NCBI RefSeq assembly: GCF_003255815.1
Contig: NC_037689.1
Span: forward strand, 28,127,527 to 28,191,526
Length of the DNA stretch: 64,000 nucleotides
DNA from: Theropithecus gelada
Taxonomy: Eukaryota; Chordata; Mammalia; Primates; Cercopithecidae
Direction of reading: 5' to 3'
Shown here: in pieces, positions 11,454-23,409 of the stretch
How positions within the stretch are numbered: the stretch's first letter is position 1
How the letters are laid out: each line of letters opens with the position of its first letter
Translations under genes and position numbers: made by a program
The notes under the pieces: model-generated
Database searches by the model: none
The model's input: the letters and a program-made list of their open reading frames with translations, nothing else
What the model was told of the DNA's origin: nothing

Positions 11454-11822
11454 TGTATTAGTCTGTGTATCACACTGCTATAAAGATACTACCTGAGACT
11501 GGGTAATTTATAGAGAAAAGAGGTGTAATTGGCTCACAGTTCTGTATGGCTGGGGAGGCCTCAGGAAACTTACAATCATGGCAGAAGGCAAAGGGGAAGC
11601 AAGGCATGTCTTACATGGTGACAGGAGAGACAGAGCAAGCAACGGGGAAGTGCTACACTTTAAAACCATCAGCTCTCATGAGAACTCACTCACAATCATA
11701 AGGACAGCGTGGGAGAAACTGCCCTCATAATCTAATCACCTCCCACCAGGACCCTCCCTCAACACATGGGGATTACAATTCAAGATGGGATTTGGGTGGG
11801 GACACAGAGTCAAACCATATCA
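11454..11822 (-). mobile_element. THE1/MST-type solo LTR inserted in a GATA tract
   Basis: It is a complete MaLR LTR in reverse orientation: TGTATTAGTCTG at 11454 to ...CCATATCA at 11822, 369 bases. It carries 'gagactgggtaatttataga' and 'ggctggggaggcctcaggaa'. It is flanked by GATAG on both sides (11449-11453 and 11823-11827), the 5-bp duplication expected for this group, although in a GATA tract such identity is also likely by chance. No internal region is present. Confidence 0.92.
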
Positions 11823-11978
11823 GATAGATATAAAGACATAGATATAGAGATAGATAAATGCAAATAGATATAGAGGCATATAGAGATAGAGGCAAATAGA
11901 CATAGAGATATATAGAGATACAGATAGAGATAGCTATAGATAGATGGATAGATAGATATAGATATGTAGACGGATAGG
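11823..11978 (+). repeat. Degenerate GATA-rich tract
   Basis: Repeated GATA, GATATA and AGAGATA words with many interruptions. It is the other half of the microsatellite that the THE1/MST LTR split. Confidence 0.85.
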
Positions 11979-12240
11979 TAAATGTTAGATTTATGATAAA
12001 TTGACTGATGCAATTATGAAGGCTGAGAATTCCCATGGCCTGCCATCTACAAGCTGGAGACTCAGGAAAGCTAGTCTTGTAATTCAGCCTGAGTTTGAAG
12101 GTCTGAGAACCAGGGGAGTCAATAGCAGCCCAAGAGCAAGAGAAAGTGAGATGGGATGTCCTACCCGAAGCAATAAGTCAGAAAAAAAGAGATGATTCCT
12201 AGTTCCTCCTCCTTTTGTTCTATTCAGGCTCTCAGTGAAT

Positions 12241-12430
12241 TGGACTAATACACTATTTGTCTATGCCTCTCTCTGTATCTATTTCTATATCTATTTATAT
12301 GTATCTTTCTATCTATCTCTACATATACCTATCTCTACATCTATCTATTTATTTATCTGTCTATCTAGCTACCTATCTATTTATCTATCTCTTATTGGCT
12401 CTATTTCTTTGGAGTACCCTGACTAATACA
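12241..12430 (+). repeat. Inverted copy of the LTR end with a (TATC)-rich tract
   Basis: It ends CTTATTGGCTCTATTTCTTT and then 'ggagtaccctgactaataca' at 12430. This is the reverse complement, with few changes, of the element start at 11236-11277. Its microsatellite is likewise the complement strand (CTAT/TATC) of the GATA tract. The two together form a long interrupted inverted repeat. Confidence 0.85.
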
Positions 12431-12522
12431 CCCTCACAGACACACCCGGAAATAACGTTCAACCTTGGCAACCTATAGCCCAGTTAACTCAACACAAGTG
12501 AAAACAAACAATCCCATCATAC

Positions 12523-12913
12523 ACACTACAATACTGTACGATTTAATCGTGGGGCAACTCCAGCCTCTAGGAAGCCAGGACAAGGATTTACTTCTCCTAG
12601 GGGAGCCTTGGTACCTTCATAGAGGTGGTGCATTGGGTGTGGGCCTTGAGGGATCAGAGAATATCAGATGGAAAAGGAAAAGAGAGGGATCCAAGATGGC
12701 AAACAAAAGCCCAGTGCATCAGAAAAGGTGAGTGTGTTCTGAGACATTAAAAAGCCAGTGTGGCTAAAGCCAAGTTAGAAATCAATTTCAATAAAATGTT
12801 GAGCTAAAGACAGGGAACAGGATCATGGTTGTGAATGTGATTGGCAATTTGAGAAATTCGCACACTGACTAAAGACAACACTTTCGAGAAGTTTGTCTGT
12901 GACAATAAGACAA
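12523..12913. other. No recognisable feature
   Basis: Unassigned sequence. The short open frames show no family. Confidence 0.4.
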
Positions 12914-13795
12914 GCGTCATCAAAACCACAGTGAGATATCACCTCACCCCAGTTAAAATGTCTATTATCAAAAAGACAAGAAATAATAGATCCTAGAAAG
13001 GATGTGGAAAAGGGAGCTCTTATGCTCTGTTGGTGGGAATGTAAAATAGTACAGCTGCTATGGAGAACCATATGGAGGTTCCTCAAAAAGCTATAATTAG
13101 GACTACCATATGATCTAGCAATCCCAATGTTAGGTATTTACCCTAAGGAAAGGAAACCAGTGTATTAAAGGAATATCTGTACTACCATGTTTTGTGCAGC
13201 AGGGTTCACAATAGACCATGTGTAAAATCAACCTAAATGTCCATCAATGAATGAATGGATAAAGAAAATGTGAGATAGATATATATAAAATGAAATATTA
13301 TTTTACCATAAAAAAATGAAATCCTGTCATTGGCAGCAACATGGAACTGGAGGTCATTATGTTAAGAGAAATAAGCCAGGCACAGAAAGACAAATATCGC
13401 ACGTTCACAATCACATGTGAGAGCTGAGGAAGTGGATCTCATGGAGGTAGAGAACAGAATGATAGATACCAGAGGCTGGGAAAGGTAGTGGGGAGGAGGG
13501 AACAAACAGAAGTCGGTTAATGGGTACAAAAATACAGTTAGATGGAAGGAGTAAGTTCTAGTATTTGATACCAGATAGGGAAAGTACAATTAACAAAAAT
13601 TTATTGTATATTTTTAAATTGCTAGAAGAGAAGGATTAAAATGTTCCTGACACACAAAATAAGCATTTAAAGTGATAGAAACACCGATCACCCTGATTTG
13701 ATCATTGCACATTGTATACAGGTGTCAAAATCTCACATTTACCCCCAAAATACATATAACTACCATATACCAATAAAAATATATTTTAAAAAACA
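12914..13795 (+). mobile_element. L1 3' part: end of ORF2 plus 3' UTR
   Basis: ORF2-terminal landmarks are present: 'atcacctcaccccagttaaa', 'ttggtgggaatgtaaaatag', 'atggagaaccatatggaggt' and 'atgaatggataaagaaaatg'. A 3' UTR with 'gaggctgggaaaggtagtgg' and a 'caataaaaatatattttaaa' end follows. The reading frame is broken by stops and indels, so no ORF2 protein is made. The long 3' UTR points to an older primate or mammalian L1 subfamily (L1PB/L1MA type). Confidence 0.9.
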
Positions 13796-14371
13796 CAAGT
13801 GTCCACATAAACGTTTTTCCTCTATTTTGTAATAATTGAGGGAAAAATAGAGTTGGCTTTTTGAGTTGGCTTCTCTCAATTTTTGGATAGCTTGCAAATA
13901 TTTTCATCAGCCTTTACAAGGAGTGAGACAGGCATGTTTATGCTTTTCTGAAGCTGCATGTTGAAATTTAGACACCTGTTGGTGTCTAACAGGTTGGAGG
14001 TGGCTTTGTGTTGGGAAGGAGTTGAATCAATAAGCAGAGATTTCAGCAAAGGGGCAGCTTAGACAGTTACTCTTGGCTCTACAATGTCTGTTCTTCTGTG
14101 CAGGATCAGGCTCTCCCCTAAGACTCCAGTCTTGGTTTTGCACCTGAATGAAAGATATCTGGCATTCCTAGGAGACTGTTTAGTTCCTTTCATGGGTTTC
14201 ACAGACTGAGCCTCTCTTCTACATTCTTACTACTTCTGCCTTTGAACAGTTTTCCTTTGCCTCATTCATAGACATTTGCAACTGAGATGTCCCTCCATCA
14301 GTCTCTTCCTCTCAAACGTCTCTGTGTTACTTTTTAAAAGTTCCTGAATATGGTAAAAAAAAAAAAAAAAA
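13796..14371. other. No gene; A run before an inverted L1 piece
   Basis: Unassigned sequence. A run of about 20 A lies at 14354-14373. Confidence 0.4.
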
Positions 14372-15180
14372 AATAGGGATCTGGTTTCATTCTTCTGTAT
14401 ATCACTAGCCAGTTTTGTCAGCACCAGTTATTGAATAGGGTGTCCTTTCCCCGTTTACTTTTGTTGTCATTGCAAAAGATTAGCGGATTATAGGTGTGTG
14501 GTTTTATATCTTGGGTCTCTATTCCATTTATCTGTGTGTCTATTTTTCTCCCAGGATCATTCTGTTTTGGTTACTATAGCCTTGTAGTATAATTTGAAGT
14601 TGGGTAATATGGTTCCTCCAGCTTTGTCCTTTTTGCTTACAATTGCTTTGGTTATTCAACCTCCTTTTTGGTTCCATATGAATTTTAGAATTGTTTTTTC
14701 TAATTATGTGAAGAATGATGTTGGTAATTTGATAGGAGTTGTGTTGACTATGTAGATTGCTTTGGGCAGTATGGTCATTTTACCAATATTGATTCTTCCT
14801 ATCCATGAACATGGGATTTTTTTTTACACCATGGAATGCTACACTGCCATATAAAGAATGAAATCATATGTTTCACAGCAACGTAGATGGACTTAGCCAT
14901 TATCTGAAGTAAAATGACTCAGAAATTCAAACACTACATGTTCTCTCATACAAATGAGAGCTAAGCAGTGGGTACATATGGTTATAAAGATGGAAATGAT
15001 AGGCACTGGGGCCTCCAAAACAGGGGAGAGTGGGAGGGAGCGAGGATTAAAAAACTACTTATTGGGTACTACGTTCATTACTTTGTTGGGTGATGGGTTC
15101 ACTAGAAGCCCATACCCTAGCATTATGCAATACATCCATATAACAAACCTGCACATGTACTCTCAAACCCAAATTTTTAA
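14372..15180 (+). mobile_element. L1 insertion with 5' inversion (twin priming)
   Basis: 14372-14815 is L1 ORF2 sequence on the minus strand ('tggtttcattcttctgtata', 'tattgattcttcctatccat'). At about 14820 it switches to plus-strand L1 3' sequence (14826-15180: 'accatggaatgctacactgc', 'gagagctaagcagtgggtac', 'aacctgcacatgtactctca'). An inverted upstream ORF2 segment joined to the 3' end, with the intervening ORF2 part missing, is the signature of twin priming during target-primed reverse transcription. Roughly similar flanks (TTTTTAAAAG... near 14331 and TTTTTAAAG... near 15174) may be a decayed target duplication. Confidence 0.85.
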
Positions 15181-16799
15181 AGAAGTCCCTAAAAAAAACC
15201 AATAATGAGGGAAAAAAACACACAAAGAATGAAAAACAATTAAAACTTATTATCCCTTTAACCCCCTCCTCCTCCTGGTGCCCCTAGCCTTCTCCTATGT
15301 GGTCCTGATGCCCCCCCTGCTGGCATCTCCCGATCTCCAACAGCCAGATGTGTTCTACTGTGCTCCCTCATCAAAGGTGTCTCTGTTTACACAGCCTCCA
15401 AGTGCAGCCACACCTGGAAGAGCTGATGGTCCCTCATCTAAACATAGGAAAATGAGTGGCCTGATTTATGTTCCTTACAAGTGACCTAAATATAAAACGC
15501 ATGTCACTGTCACAGAGTCTAATCCACCCCCAACCCCTCCTCACTTGCATTCTCAGTCTTTCCATTTGTGGTTTACTTAGCAGAGTCAACAGGTGCTGCC
15601 AAGCTCTAAGAATCGTTATCACAGGAGCAACCGTCATCAAGAAGCCCGCACACGTTTATTGCAGTTGATATAGATGCTAGTAAAATGTGGGACAGTTTTA
15701 ATTCTTTAATTTCTCATCTGCCCATCTTGTGGTGGAGCTACACGGATATTTAATGTGATGTCGTAAAGCTCTGTGTTAGGAGGAGAAAGCAGGCAGGAAG
15801 CGGATGTTTGCAAATGATAGGCTTATAAAGGTGAGGGTAGTGAAGTTACCAAACTGACAACCTGGTGCTGTAGTATGATAGCAGTATTTTGTATTTCTAT
15901 AGTACCATTCTTCACAGAACTCAAATGAGTCAGATGCGACTTTTTATGGCTTGTAAAATTCCTACCAGTGAGCACCAGATTTTATTTTCAGACTGAGGAA
16001 ATCATTGTTACCAAGAATGTTGCTTTAAAATTGTTAGGTACGTGTCTGTTATATATTTCATTCCCAAATATTGCATCTTACAATGAATATAATTATATAG
16101 AGATTAGAGAAAGAGAAAGAGAGAGCTACATAGATAGATGGATATAACCTATCCACAGTGTGATGAGGGAGATAAAGTAAAAACATAGTATCATTGACAG
16201 TCATAAGACCAAGTACAAGACACTGAAAATTTCTAATCCATCTCCTGAGTTGTCAAGGAAATATTAAATTATGAATTCACTCAGGACAACAGTGAGATTA
16301 ATTTTAGTTTGTTAATCAGTAACTATTCTGTATTTATTTGGAAAAATATCCCAGAGGTTGTCAGCTTTTGTTTGCCTCTCAAGGGAGAATGATATTGGGT
16401 TTAAAATTTTTAAAAAGCTGTTAAAAAAAAAACAAAAACTATCAGAGCAGTAAGGTGACAAATACCTTTTATCTATTTTTTTCTGCTTTCGTTGGTTTTT
16501 AATTTTAACTTGCTTTTAAATTTAAATTAAAAGTCACGCACATACATGGAGGAAAATCTCAAGGGAAAAAAGCAGTGTGCAACGGAGAATAATACTGTCA
16601 AAATCCAGACAAACAACTCTTTCTATACCCTTTGTGTATTGTTCTGGTGAATGGACATCTGTGTTTAGTTGTATATATGAACGTGTATGTATATATGTAT
16701 CTATGTGTCTGTGTGTATTTATAAATGTATTTATGCACGTTGTTTTTTCACAATTGGAGACACATACACAATCTTCTGTACCGTAATTTTATTTCAATA
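15181..16799. other. No gene; unassigned DNA with one CTCF-like motif
   Basis: A locally G+C-rich patch lies at 15255-15430. The rest is A+T-rich. Open frames of 66-69 codons overlap on both strands and look random. Confidence 0.4.
15305..15323 (-). promoter_or_regulatory. CTCF-like motif (candidate)
   Basis: On the minus strand the core reads GCCAGCAGGGGGGGC, close to the CCASCAGGGGGCGC core of the known CTCF motif. It lies in a locally G+C-rich patch of single-copy DNA. This is a sequence match only. Confidence 0.3.
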
Positions 16800-18600
16800 G
16801 CTTATCTTGAAAACCTTTTCATATCTTCACACATACATTATAGCATCAAAGTAATCCTTTGTGTGAGAGTACTGTAGTTTACTAGTCCCCGATTATGTCC
16901 ACTTGGGTTGTTTCCAGCTTTTTATAAATAATGTCAAATTGAACCTTTGTGTCTGTAGGGCTTTGTGCATATTTGAATATATGGGTAGTTACAGGTCGAG
17001 ATTTTCAACTATTATATCAAATTTTTTCCAAAGAGGTTGAACCAGTTTACATTCTCACCAACAGCCATATGAGTGAGCCTGTTATCTTTGCCATTAATGC
17101 ACATATTTCCAAACCTTTGAAACAACAGGCTAAGAAGAATTTTTGCTGTTTTCATTTGCCAATTAATGTTATGAATATTATTGAGCAGCTTTTCGTATGT
17201 TTATAAGTAAATGGTTCATTTTTCTGTGAAATATCTGTTCCTATCTTTTGTCTATTCTTCCTGCCAGGATTTTGGTCTCTCACTAAACTGTAAAAATTCT
17301 TTCACAGCTAAGCAAATTTAGGCATATATATATGGGACACACACACACACATGCACACATACACACACACACATATACACTATATATAATGTCTTGCATT
17401 GATTTATTTTGACTTTTCCTGTTTTGGGCAGGAATTATTGTTTTTCAAATTTATATCATCACATTTATCAATTTTTCTGCTAAAGCAGAAATTCAGATAA
17501 CATAAAGAAAAATGGTATCTGAAATACCATTCTGAGTATCAGAAATGCCTGTGATACTCTTAAATTTCATCTCATCTCTTCTAGTCTGAATGGAATTTTT
17601 CCTTCTTTAACACTTAAATCTTTGGTCTATGTATAATTATCTTTACTGGAACAAGTGAGCTTATCCTTTTTTTCCTTTCTCCCAAATTGTTAGTTATTTG
17701 ACTCAATACATAGATGGACAAATTCATGTGTTCCAAGTTGGTTTGAATTGCTATCTTTAGTAAAAATAAAATTTTGAAGCATGCTGAGGGCAGTTTCAGG
17801 ATTCTCCATTCCTCTATAGATCTAATTACACAACTATATGAAATTTTTGTTAATATTGCTTAACACCATGCTTCCATATTACATACACCAGTCCTACCTC
17901 AATGCTTTCAGAAATGTTTTGGTAATTCTTTTTTTTTCCATATGAACTTAATATGTATGAACTTGTATAAGGTTCATATACTTCTTTAAATTCATAAACT
18001 TATATATATTTAGGTGTATTGTGTATTATATAAACACACAATTCATATTATACATAATTTATATGATTATATATTGTATTTACAATATAATATAAATTGT
18101 TTTTATGTATATATTTACTTGTTTCCAATGGTTTTGGAATAACAGTCTAGATATTTTTCAAATATAGATTCATATCTACAAATTATTCCATCTCTTCTCT
18201 CCTAATATTTATTCAATATTTCTCTCTTTTGTCCCACTAAATTGACTAGTAATTTCAGAACAACGTTAAATTATTACAAGGACAGTGGGCATCCTTATCT
18301 TGCGCTGACTTTAATAGGATTTTTTTCTTATGTTTGCATGTGAATTAAGGTGCTGGTTCATGGCTTAAAACGTGTATTTTTATAACGAAATTATCAGTCC
18401 ATTTTTATTACTCATTGTCATCAGAATAGACATTGAGTTTTATCAGATTCCTTTTGGCACACAAAGATCACATGGTTTATATATTCTCTGATTTATTATT
18501 GTGGAGAATGACATTAATAAATATTGATCCATTCTTATATTTTATGGAGTGAAATAGTTTCAAGACTCCTACTAATTTTGAAATTTGATAATATTAAAAA
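16800..18600 (-). mobile_element. Old L1 (L1M type), 3' UTR into ORF2
   Basis: Read on the plus strand, the 3' UTR part comes first: 'cttgggttgtttccagcttt', 'gaaccagtttacattctcac'. Farther right comes antisense ORF2, seen as 'acagtgggcatccttatctt' near 18281. The sequence is very diverged and A+T-rich, with all frames closed. Its ends are approximate, and some of the middle (17900-18200) is too degraded to place. Confidence 0.65.
17339..17390. repeat. (CA)n dinucleotide tract
   Basis: Imperfect CA repeats with ATGC and ATAC interruptions, followed by TATATA. It sits within the old L1. Confidence 0.9.
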
Positions 18601-19444
18601 AGACATTTATTCTTCAGCACTGGGCATCAACACTGGGCAGAGAGGTTCTGATTTTGGGGTCAGGAGTTTCAGAACTGAAATTCCTTGAATGAGCCCCACA
18701 GCGTAGGGTACTTTACATTTATTCATTTGTTCATCTAAGAGGCAGGCACCAGGCACCAGGAATAGAACAAGACAAACCCTGTTTCTGACCTCACAGAGCC
18801 TAGAGATTGGCTTTTGTTCTCATTTTGCTCATTAATAAAGGCATTTGTACTTTTTCTTGTTCGGACCTCTCTCAGGTTCTTTTTAAATTTTTCTTCAAGG
18901 TTTTTGAACAAATGAAATTAATTACATTTAATCTGATAGAAAAAGGTGTGTAACCCTCAAAGACATTTTGAAGAAGTTTATTTGAAAACATTGAGAATTT
19001 TACTTATATTTATTTGGGCACAACAGCCTACTTTTTGATTAATCTAAACACAACATGATTGGATCATTGGAGCCATGAAAGCAGGGATTTATTTGCACAT
19101 TTCTGGGGTGCCCCAATGTTTCATCATGGATCTCTTTAATGTTTCAGGGGGACTAGACTCTTCAATACTGAATTTAAACTGCTGAGCTCATTCTTCAGAA
19201 CTCAAAAGAATACTAATTGTCCCAGGGATCACCCAGTCTGAATATAACACAGAAAACAAAATTGTTCTAACTCCAAGGAATGAATAAAGTATAATTAATT
19301 AGAAAATCATAACAGTTAGGATTGCTTTTAAGCCATCAATATTAGAATTACCATAATGGGATAGTTTTTAGAAAAGAACATATTAAATTCAGAATTTTTG
19401 CTTTCGATTTTTTTAACTTGGAGGATTAAAGAAAACCTGTATGT
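18601..19444. other. No gene; possible L2 trace
   Basis: The phrase at about 18718-18795 ('catttattcatttgttcatc' and on to 'aagacaaaccctgtttctga') recalls the LINE-2 3' end. The rest is unassigned. Confidence 0.35.
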
Positions 19445-19780
19445 CTCAGTGCAGTGGCTCTTGACTCTAATTCCAGCAACTTGGGAAGCCAAAGTGGGAG
19501 GACTACTTGAACCCTGGAGTTCAAGACCAGCCTGGGCAACATAGTGACAGTCTATCTCTACAAAAAAAAAAAAAAAAATTCGTTAAAAAAATTAGTCAGG
19601 TGTGGTGGTGCTTACCTGTAGTCCCAGCTACTTGGGATGTTGAATTAGGATGATAACTTAAGCCCAGGAGATTGAATCTGTAGTGAGCTCAGGTGTGATG
19701 CTATGATCACACCATTGCACTCTAGCCTGGGTGACAGGGAAAGACCCCATCTCTAAAAGAGAGAAAGAAACAAACCAACC
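19445..19780 (+). mobile_element. Alu element (AluJ-like), diverged
   Basis: Both arms are present: 'gcagtggctcttgactctaa', 'agaccagcctgggcaacata', a long middle A run at about 19561-19577, and a right arm with 'caccattgcactctagcctg'. The many substitutions and the right-arm form fit the oldest Alu class. Confidence 0.93.
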
Positions 19781-20986
19781 AACAAAAACCCTTCTGATGT
19801 GAAACAAATGCAGGTGGCAATTTATCATGAATAAGTTTTTGCTGGTTTCATAAGGCAGTCAATATTCAGTGTTGGGCATTGTTGTGAAAGGTAGCAGATA
19901 CAGTGCTCCAGAATACTTTTTCTACTGTAGGGCTTTTTAAAGATAACTGAGTGGTCCTGGGGTGTACTAGTTTTCTTATTTTTCTCAGGTTTGCTGGAAA
20001 AAAAAACCCTCCTGCGAAAAACGTAATGTAAGGACTAACCTGGAAATGGACTGCTTAGATTTCATTAATCCATTTTAATGCCTAAAAAATACAGAGTAAA
20101 AATGGCCTCACATCTATAAAAGTAGAAATGGCTTTTGACTCACTAGACGGACATAGAGCATGCTGAATAACAAAGGATGCTGATTCCAAAATTTAAGAAA
20201 ATTAGAGGGTGGGATAAGATCACTTATTTTTCATTTTAAATCTTTGATTGTTTTTCTATAAAATGTGTGTGTCATTTCGCGATCCAGTGTCTAAACTCAA
20301 TGTGGATATTTAGATCATTGTTGTAGCTACCTCTTTATCCCAAATACATCAGAAATTTGGGGTTTATTTATCTATCATTTTATGCTTTATTTTCCACCAG
20401 TTGATGTTATCCAGGAAATTAGATAATAAGCTTTCAAGTGACTCCACTAGATAATTTAATATGTCTTTTAAATCAATACCTAGTGATACCCTTTAATAAA
20501 GCATGGATGGATAAAAACGGGATGTGTCTTTTTGATAAGCGTGTCGTTTTAAACTGCAGTGCCACCTGTCACCTCTGATCCCTTCTTTGTCACCTCTAAA
20601 ATATTCTTCTGAATCACTGCTGCCCCTATTAAAATTGGTTATTGATTTGCATAGTTATCTGTTTCATGGCTGATCTCTGCCACTCCAATGCATTGTAAGT
20701 TCTATGGAAGTCTGAGGCATGTTTCTGTTGTATCTGCAAGGCTTAATAGAGTATGAAGTAACATGGGAGAACTACAGTTAATTTATTTTTATGTTTTTCA
20801 CCAGAGGAATGGCACAGCAAAACAATTAACTTGCTAATTGGAGAAGAGATATATTTCCATTAAAAGCTCTGAGGATATCATAGTTGGTGTGACCCAATTT
20901 AAGTGGTGAAAATCACAGATCATGTTCATAGACCATTGCCATATTTAATTTTACCAGCTCCCTAAGGAGTTATCCCTGTTTTACAG
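19781..20986. other. No recognisable feature
   Basis: Single-copy-looking A+T-rich DNA without credible open frames. Confidence 0.4.
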
Positions 20987-21166
20987 TGTATTAGTCTGTT
21001 CTCATGCTGCTAATAAAGACATACCAAAGACGAGGTAATTTATAAAAGATGGAAGTTTAATGGACTCACAGTTCCACATGGATGGGGAGGCCTCACATAC
21101 ATGGTGGAAGACGAAGGAAGAGCAAAAGGATGTCTTACATGGTGCAAGCAAGAAAAACTTGCACAT
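20987..21166 (-). mobile_element. THE1-type LTR, truncated
   Basis: It begins TGTATTAGTCTGTTCTCATG and carries 'gatggggaggcctcacatac' and 'atgtcttacatggtgcaagc'. It then stops at about 21166, roughly half way through the LTR. The upstream half of the LTR is missing. Overlapping open frames on both strands here are shadows. Confidence 0.85.
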
Positions 21167-22861
21167 TGGGTTTTCCTTGGTCCAATATGTATGTGTGAGG
21201 CTAAAAAGAATTTGACAACACATACAACTACATGGAAAGTCAAACCCCAGGGCATATGGTATCCTTTCATGCAAAAAGCAAGCCTAGATGACTGCTCTCA
21301 TCAACATAAAGGAATTCCTAAGTGACTTAAATGACCTCAGTCTGAAAACAAAACAAAACAGAAGAGTGATATTCCTGAAGTGGTAGGTTAATCTTCCTTT
21401 TCTTTTCATTCCAAGTTCAGTAATAATAAATCAGTCCTAGACCATTATGGTGTTTATCAATTTTAGTGTGAATCATAGAGTTATTCAAGTAAAGTATTTA
21501 GGGCACTTGTATTAGTAATGTTAACTCTGTTCTGTATTGAATAGGTGTGATTGCAAACTTCTCGTTTAGCCCTTGAAATACTACAGAATTTCTTAAGTTA
21601 AAAATTAAAGTGCTCTTCACATTCATGTGAAATGAATATTGGACTCAGAATTGGGATACATCTCTAAAGGATACTTTTTATGCATTATTAATGTTTTATC
21701 AGACCATTCTTGCCTTTATACAACTTTGGCCTCAGCTTTTCAGGGTAATTTTTAAAAGGAGTTATAGTATGTTTTTGCCTACAAAAAGGTGACTTTTGTA
21801 AGAGTAAACTGGTCTCTGACATAAAAATTTCATTTGAAAGTAGCTGAAAGAGCATTCAGGGGAAAGTGGAAAAGAATGACTTCATTCTTTGCAACATTTC
21901 TGGACGAGTTTTTACTCTTATTATTTGAAAACTATTTTTGAGACTGGTCATATTTTTGATTCATTCCTCCAAGTTTATCTGTTTCCTTATAATTCTAATT
22001 TACTGTCAAATATAGAGAAAGAGATTAAAGGAAACTAATATTCAGGGCACAGACACAAGAGGGGTGGGTTTGGGGATGGCTCTATTCCAATCCGGCTTCT
22101 GAACTGTTCCTGCCATTTCTGGCTTTGACTCTGCACCGTGCCCCCTGCTGGTCCCTCCAGGGAGTAGATGAGAAATGTCAAATAGAAAAATCTAGAGCAA
22201 CCTCTCAAATGCTGCTTAGGTTATTCAGGTTTTCCTAAAATTCTGAACTTTATTAAACCAGCTTGCCTTTAAAACTCAGGTGGGTAATACTAAAATATTT
22301 CCTCCTGAAATGTATTCAACCTCATTTTAATCAGATGAAGAAACAAATGAAATGAAGAAAAATAACACTCTACTGATTAACAATAGTATTGCTGGGATCG
22401 GCCTTAAGCCCCTAGGGGATCAGACCAACCAGATGCCTCTAATTATTGTTTTCAGCCCATACAGGAATTTTTCAGTCTATCTTCTGAGATGCTCTTTGCA
22501 CAAAGCAAAGAAGAGATACAGCTTTCTAGGAGTTATTCATTCTTCCTGCAGTTTCTTCATGTCTAGTGGGGCAAGTCCCATCACAGTGTTTAAAGGCCTT
22601 GTGACTGGTAGTATTTATGTAATATATGGAATTTTTATCCTCAAAATTTGTGAAAGCTATGAAATAAAAGTAGATTCCTTAAAAATGCCTTGATGGTGAT
22701 TTCAAGTTCATACTTTACTCTCTTAACACACTGTTTAAAGAAATCCCATACGAGTTCAGGATATAGTAACTGGCAGCAAGATGTGATAGAACACCAACTT
22801 TTGCAACTGTGGCTTTTGTGAGATTCTATTCTAACATTGACTTTTGTGAGTTTCTATTCCA
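21167..22861. other. No gene; single-copy-looking DNA with one CTCF-like motif
   Basis: A 113-codon frame at 22352-22693 has a plausible-looking but unrecognised translation and no supporting context. Confidence 0.4.
22134..22154 (-). promoter_or_regulatory. CTCF-like motif (candidate)
   Basis: The minus strand reads GGACCAGCAGGGGGCACGG, which agrees with nearly every strongly conserved position of the CTCF core (CCASYAGRKGGC). It lies in single-copy DNA with locally raised G+C. It is the better of the two candidates in the window. No binding can be claimed from sequence alone. Confidence 0.4.
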
Positions 22862-23060
22862 AATAAGTAACTACACACATTATAAGAAATTTTATAAATG
22901 CTACTTCATTTAATCCTCCAGCAACGCTTTGCATCATTTTATTGATAAGGAAAATGAGGTGTGGAGAGTTTGAATAACTTGCCCAAGGTAATAGCTGATA
23001 ATAAATGATGGAGCCAAGACAAGCCCTTCATTTCCAAAGCTTTACTCTTTCCCCATGCCT
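22862..23060 (-). mobile_element. MIR (tRNA-derived SINE)
   Basis: The reverse of MIR: 'cttcatttaatcctccagca', 'ttattgataaggaaaatgag', 'ataacttgcccaaggtaata', 'gatggagccaagacaagccc'. The order and the conserved core segment fit. The element is ancient and shared by mammals. Confidence 0.85.
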
Positions 23061-23409
23061 TGTTGCTTACGTTAAGACTTTTTCCCAATTCAAAAGCCAC
23101 AGGATTTAGATAGATTTGTGTGATTTATTGACAAGGAGAAAACTCCAAAAGGAAAAAGTATTCTTTGCTAAACATTCAGTCTTACTTTTAAAACTGTTAC
23201 ATTTCCAAATACTTGGGGTAAAAAGGATGAATGGAGTAAGGCCAGGAGAAAAAAAAAGCATATATTTGACACCTTGAGATTTTCACACATGAAAAATCCA
23301 AAATAGACTGATCCTGCAAAAAAAAGAATATTCCAATTGCTGATAAACATTTTTTAGGGGTGTTCAACTTGACTAGTTTCAGAGAGAAGAAATGAAAACT
23401 ACTGTCTAC
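23061..23409. other. No recognisable feature
   Basis: A+T-rich sequence. Overlapping minus-strand frames have no family. Confidence 0.4.

Noticed and set aside
22352..22693. 113-codon frame at 22.4 kb as a small gene
   Set aside because: Composition is ordinary for random A+T-rich DNA, and no Kozak-like start, homologue or repeat-free transcript evidence is visible.
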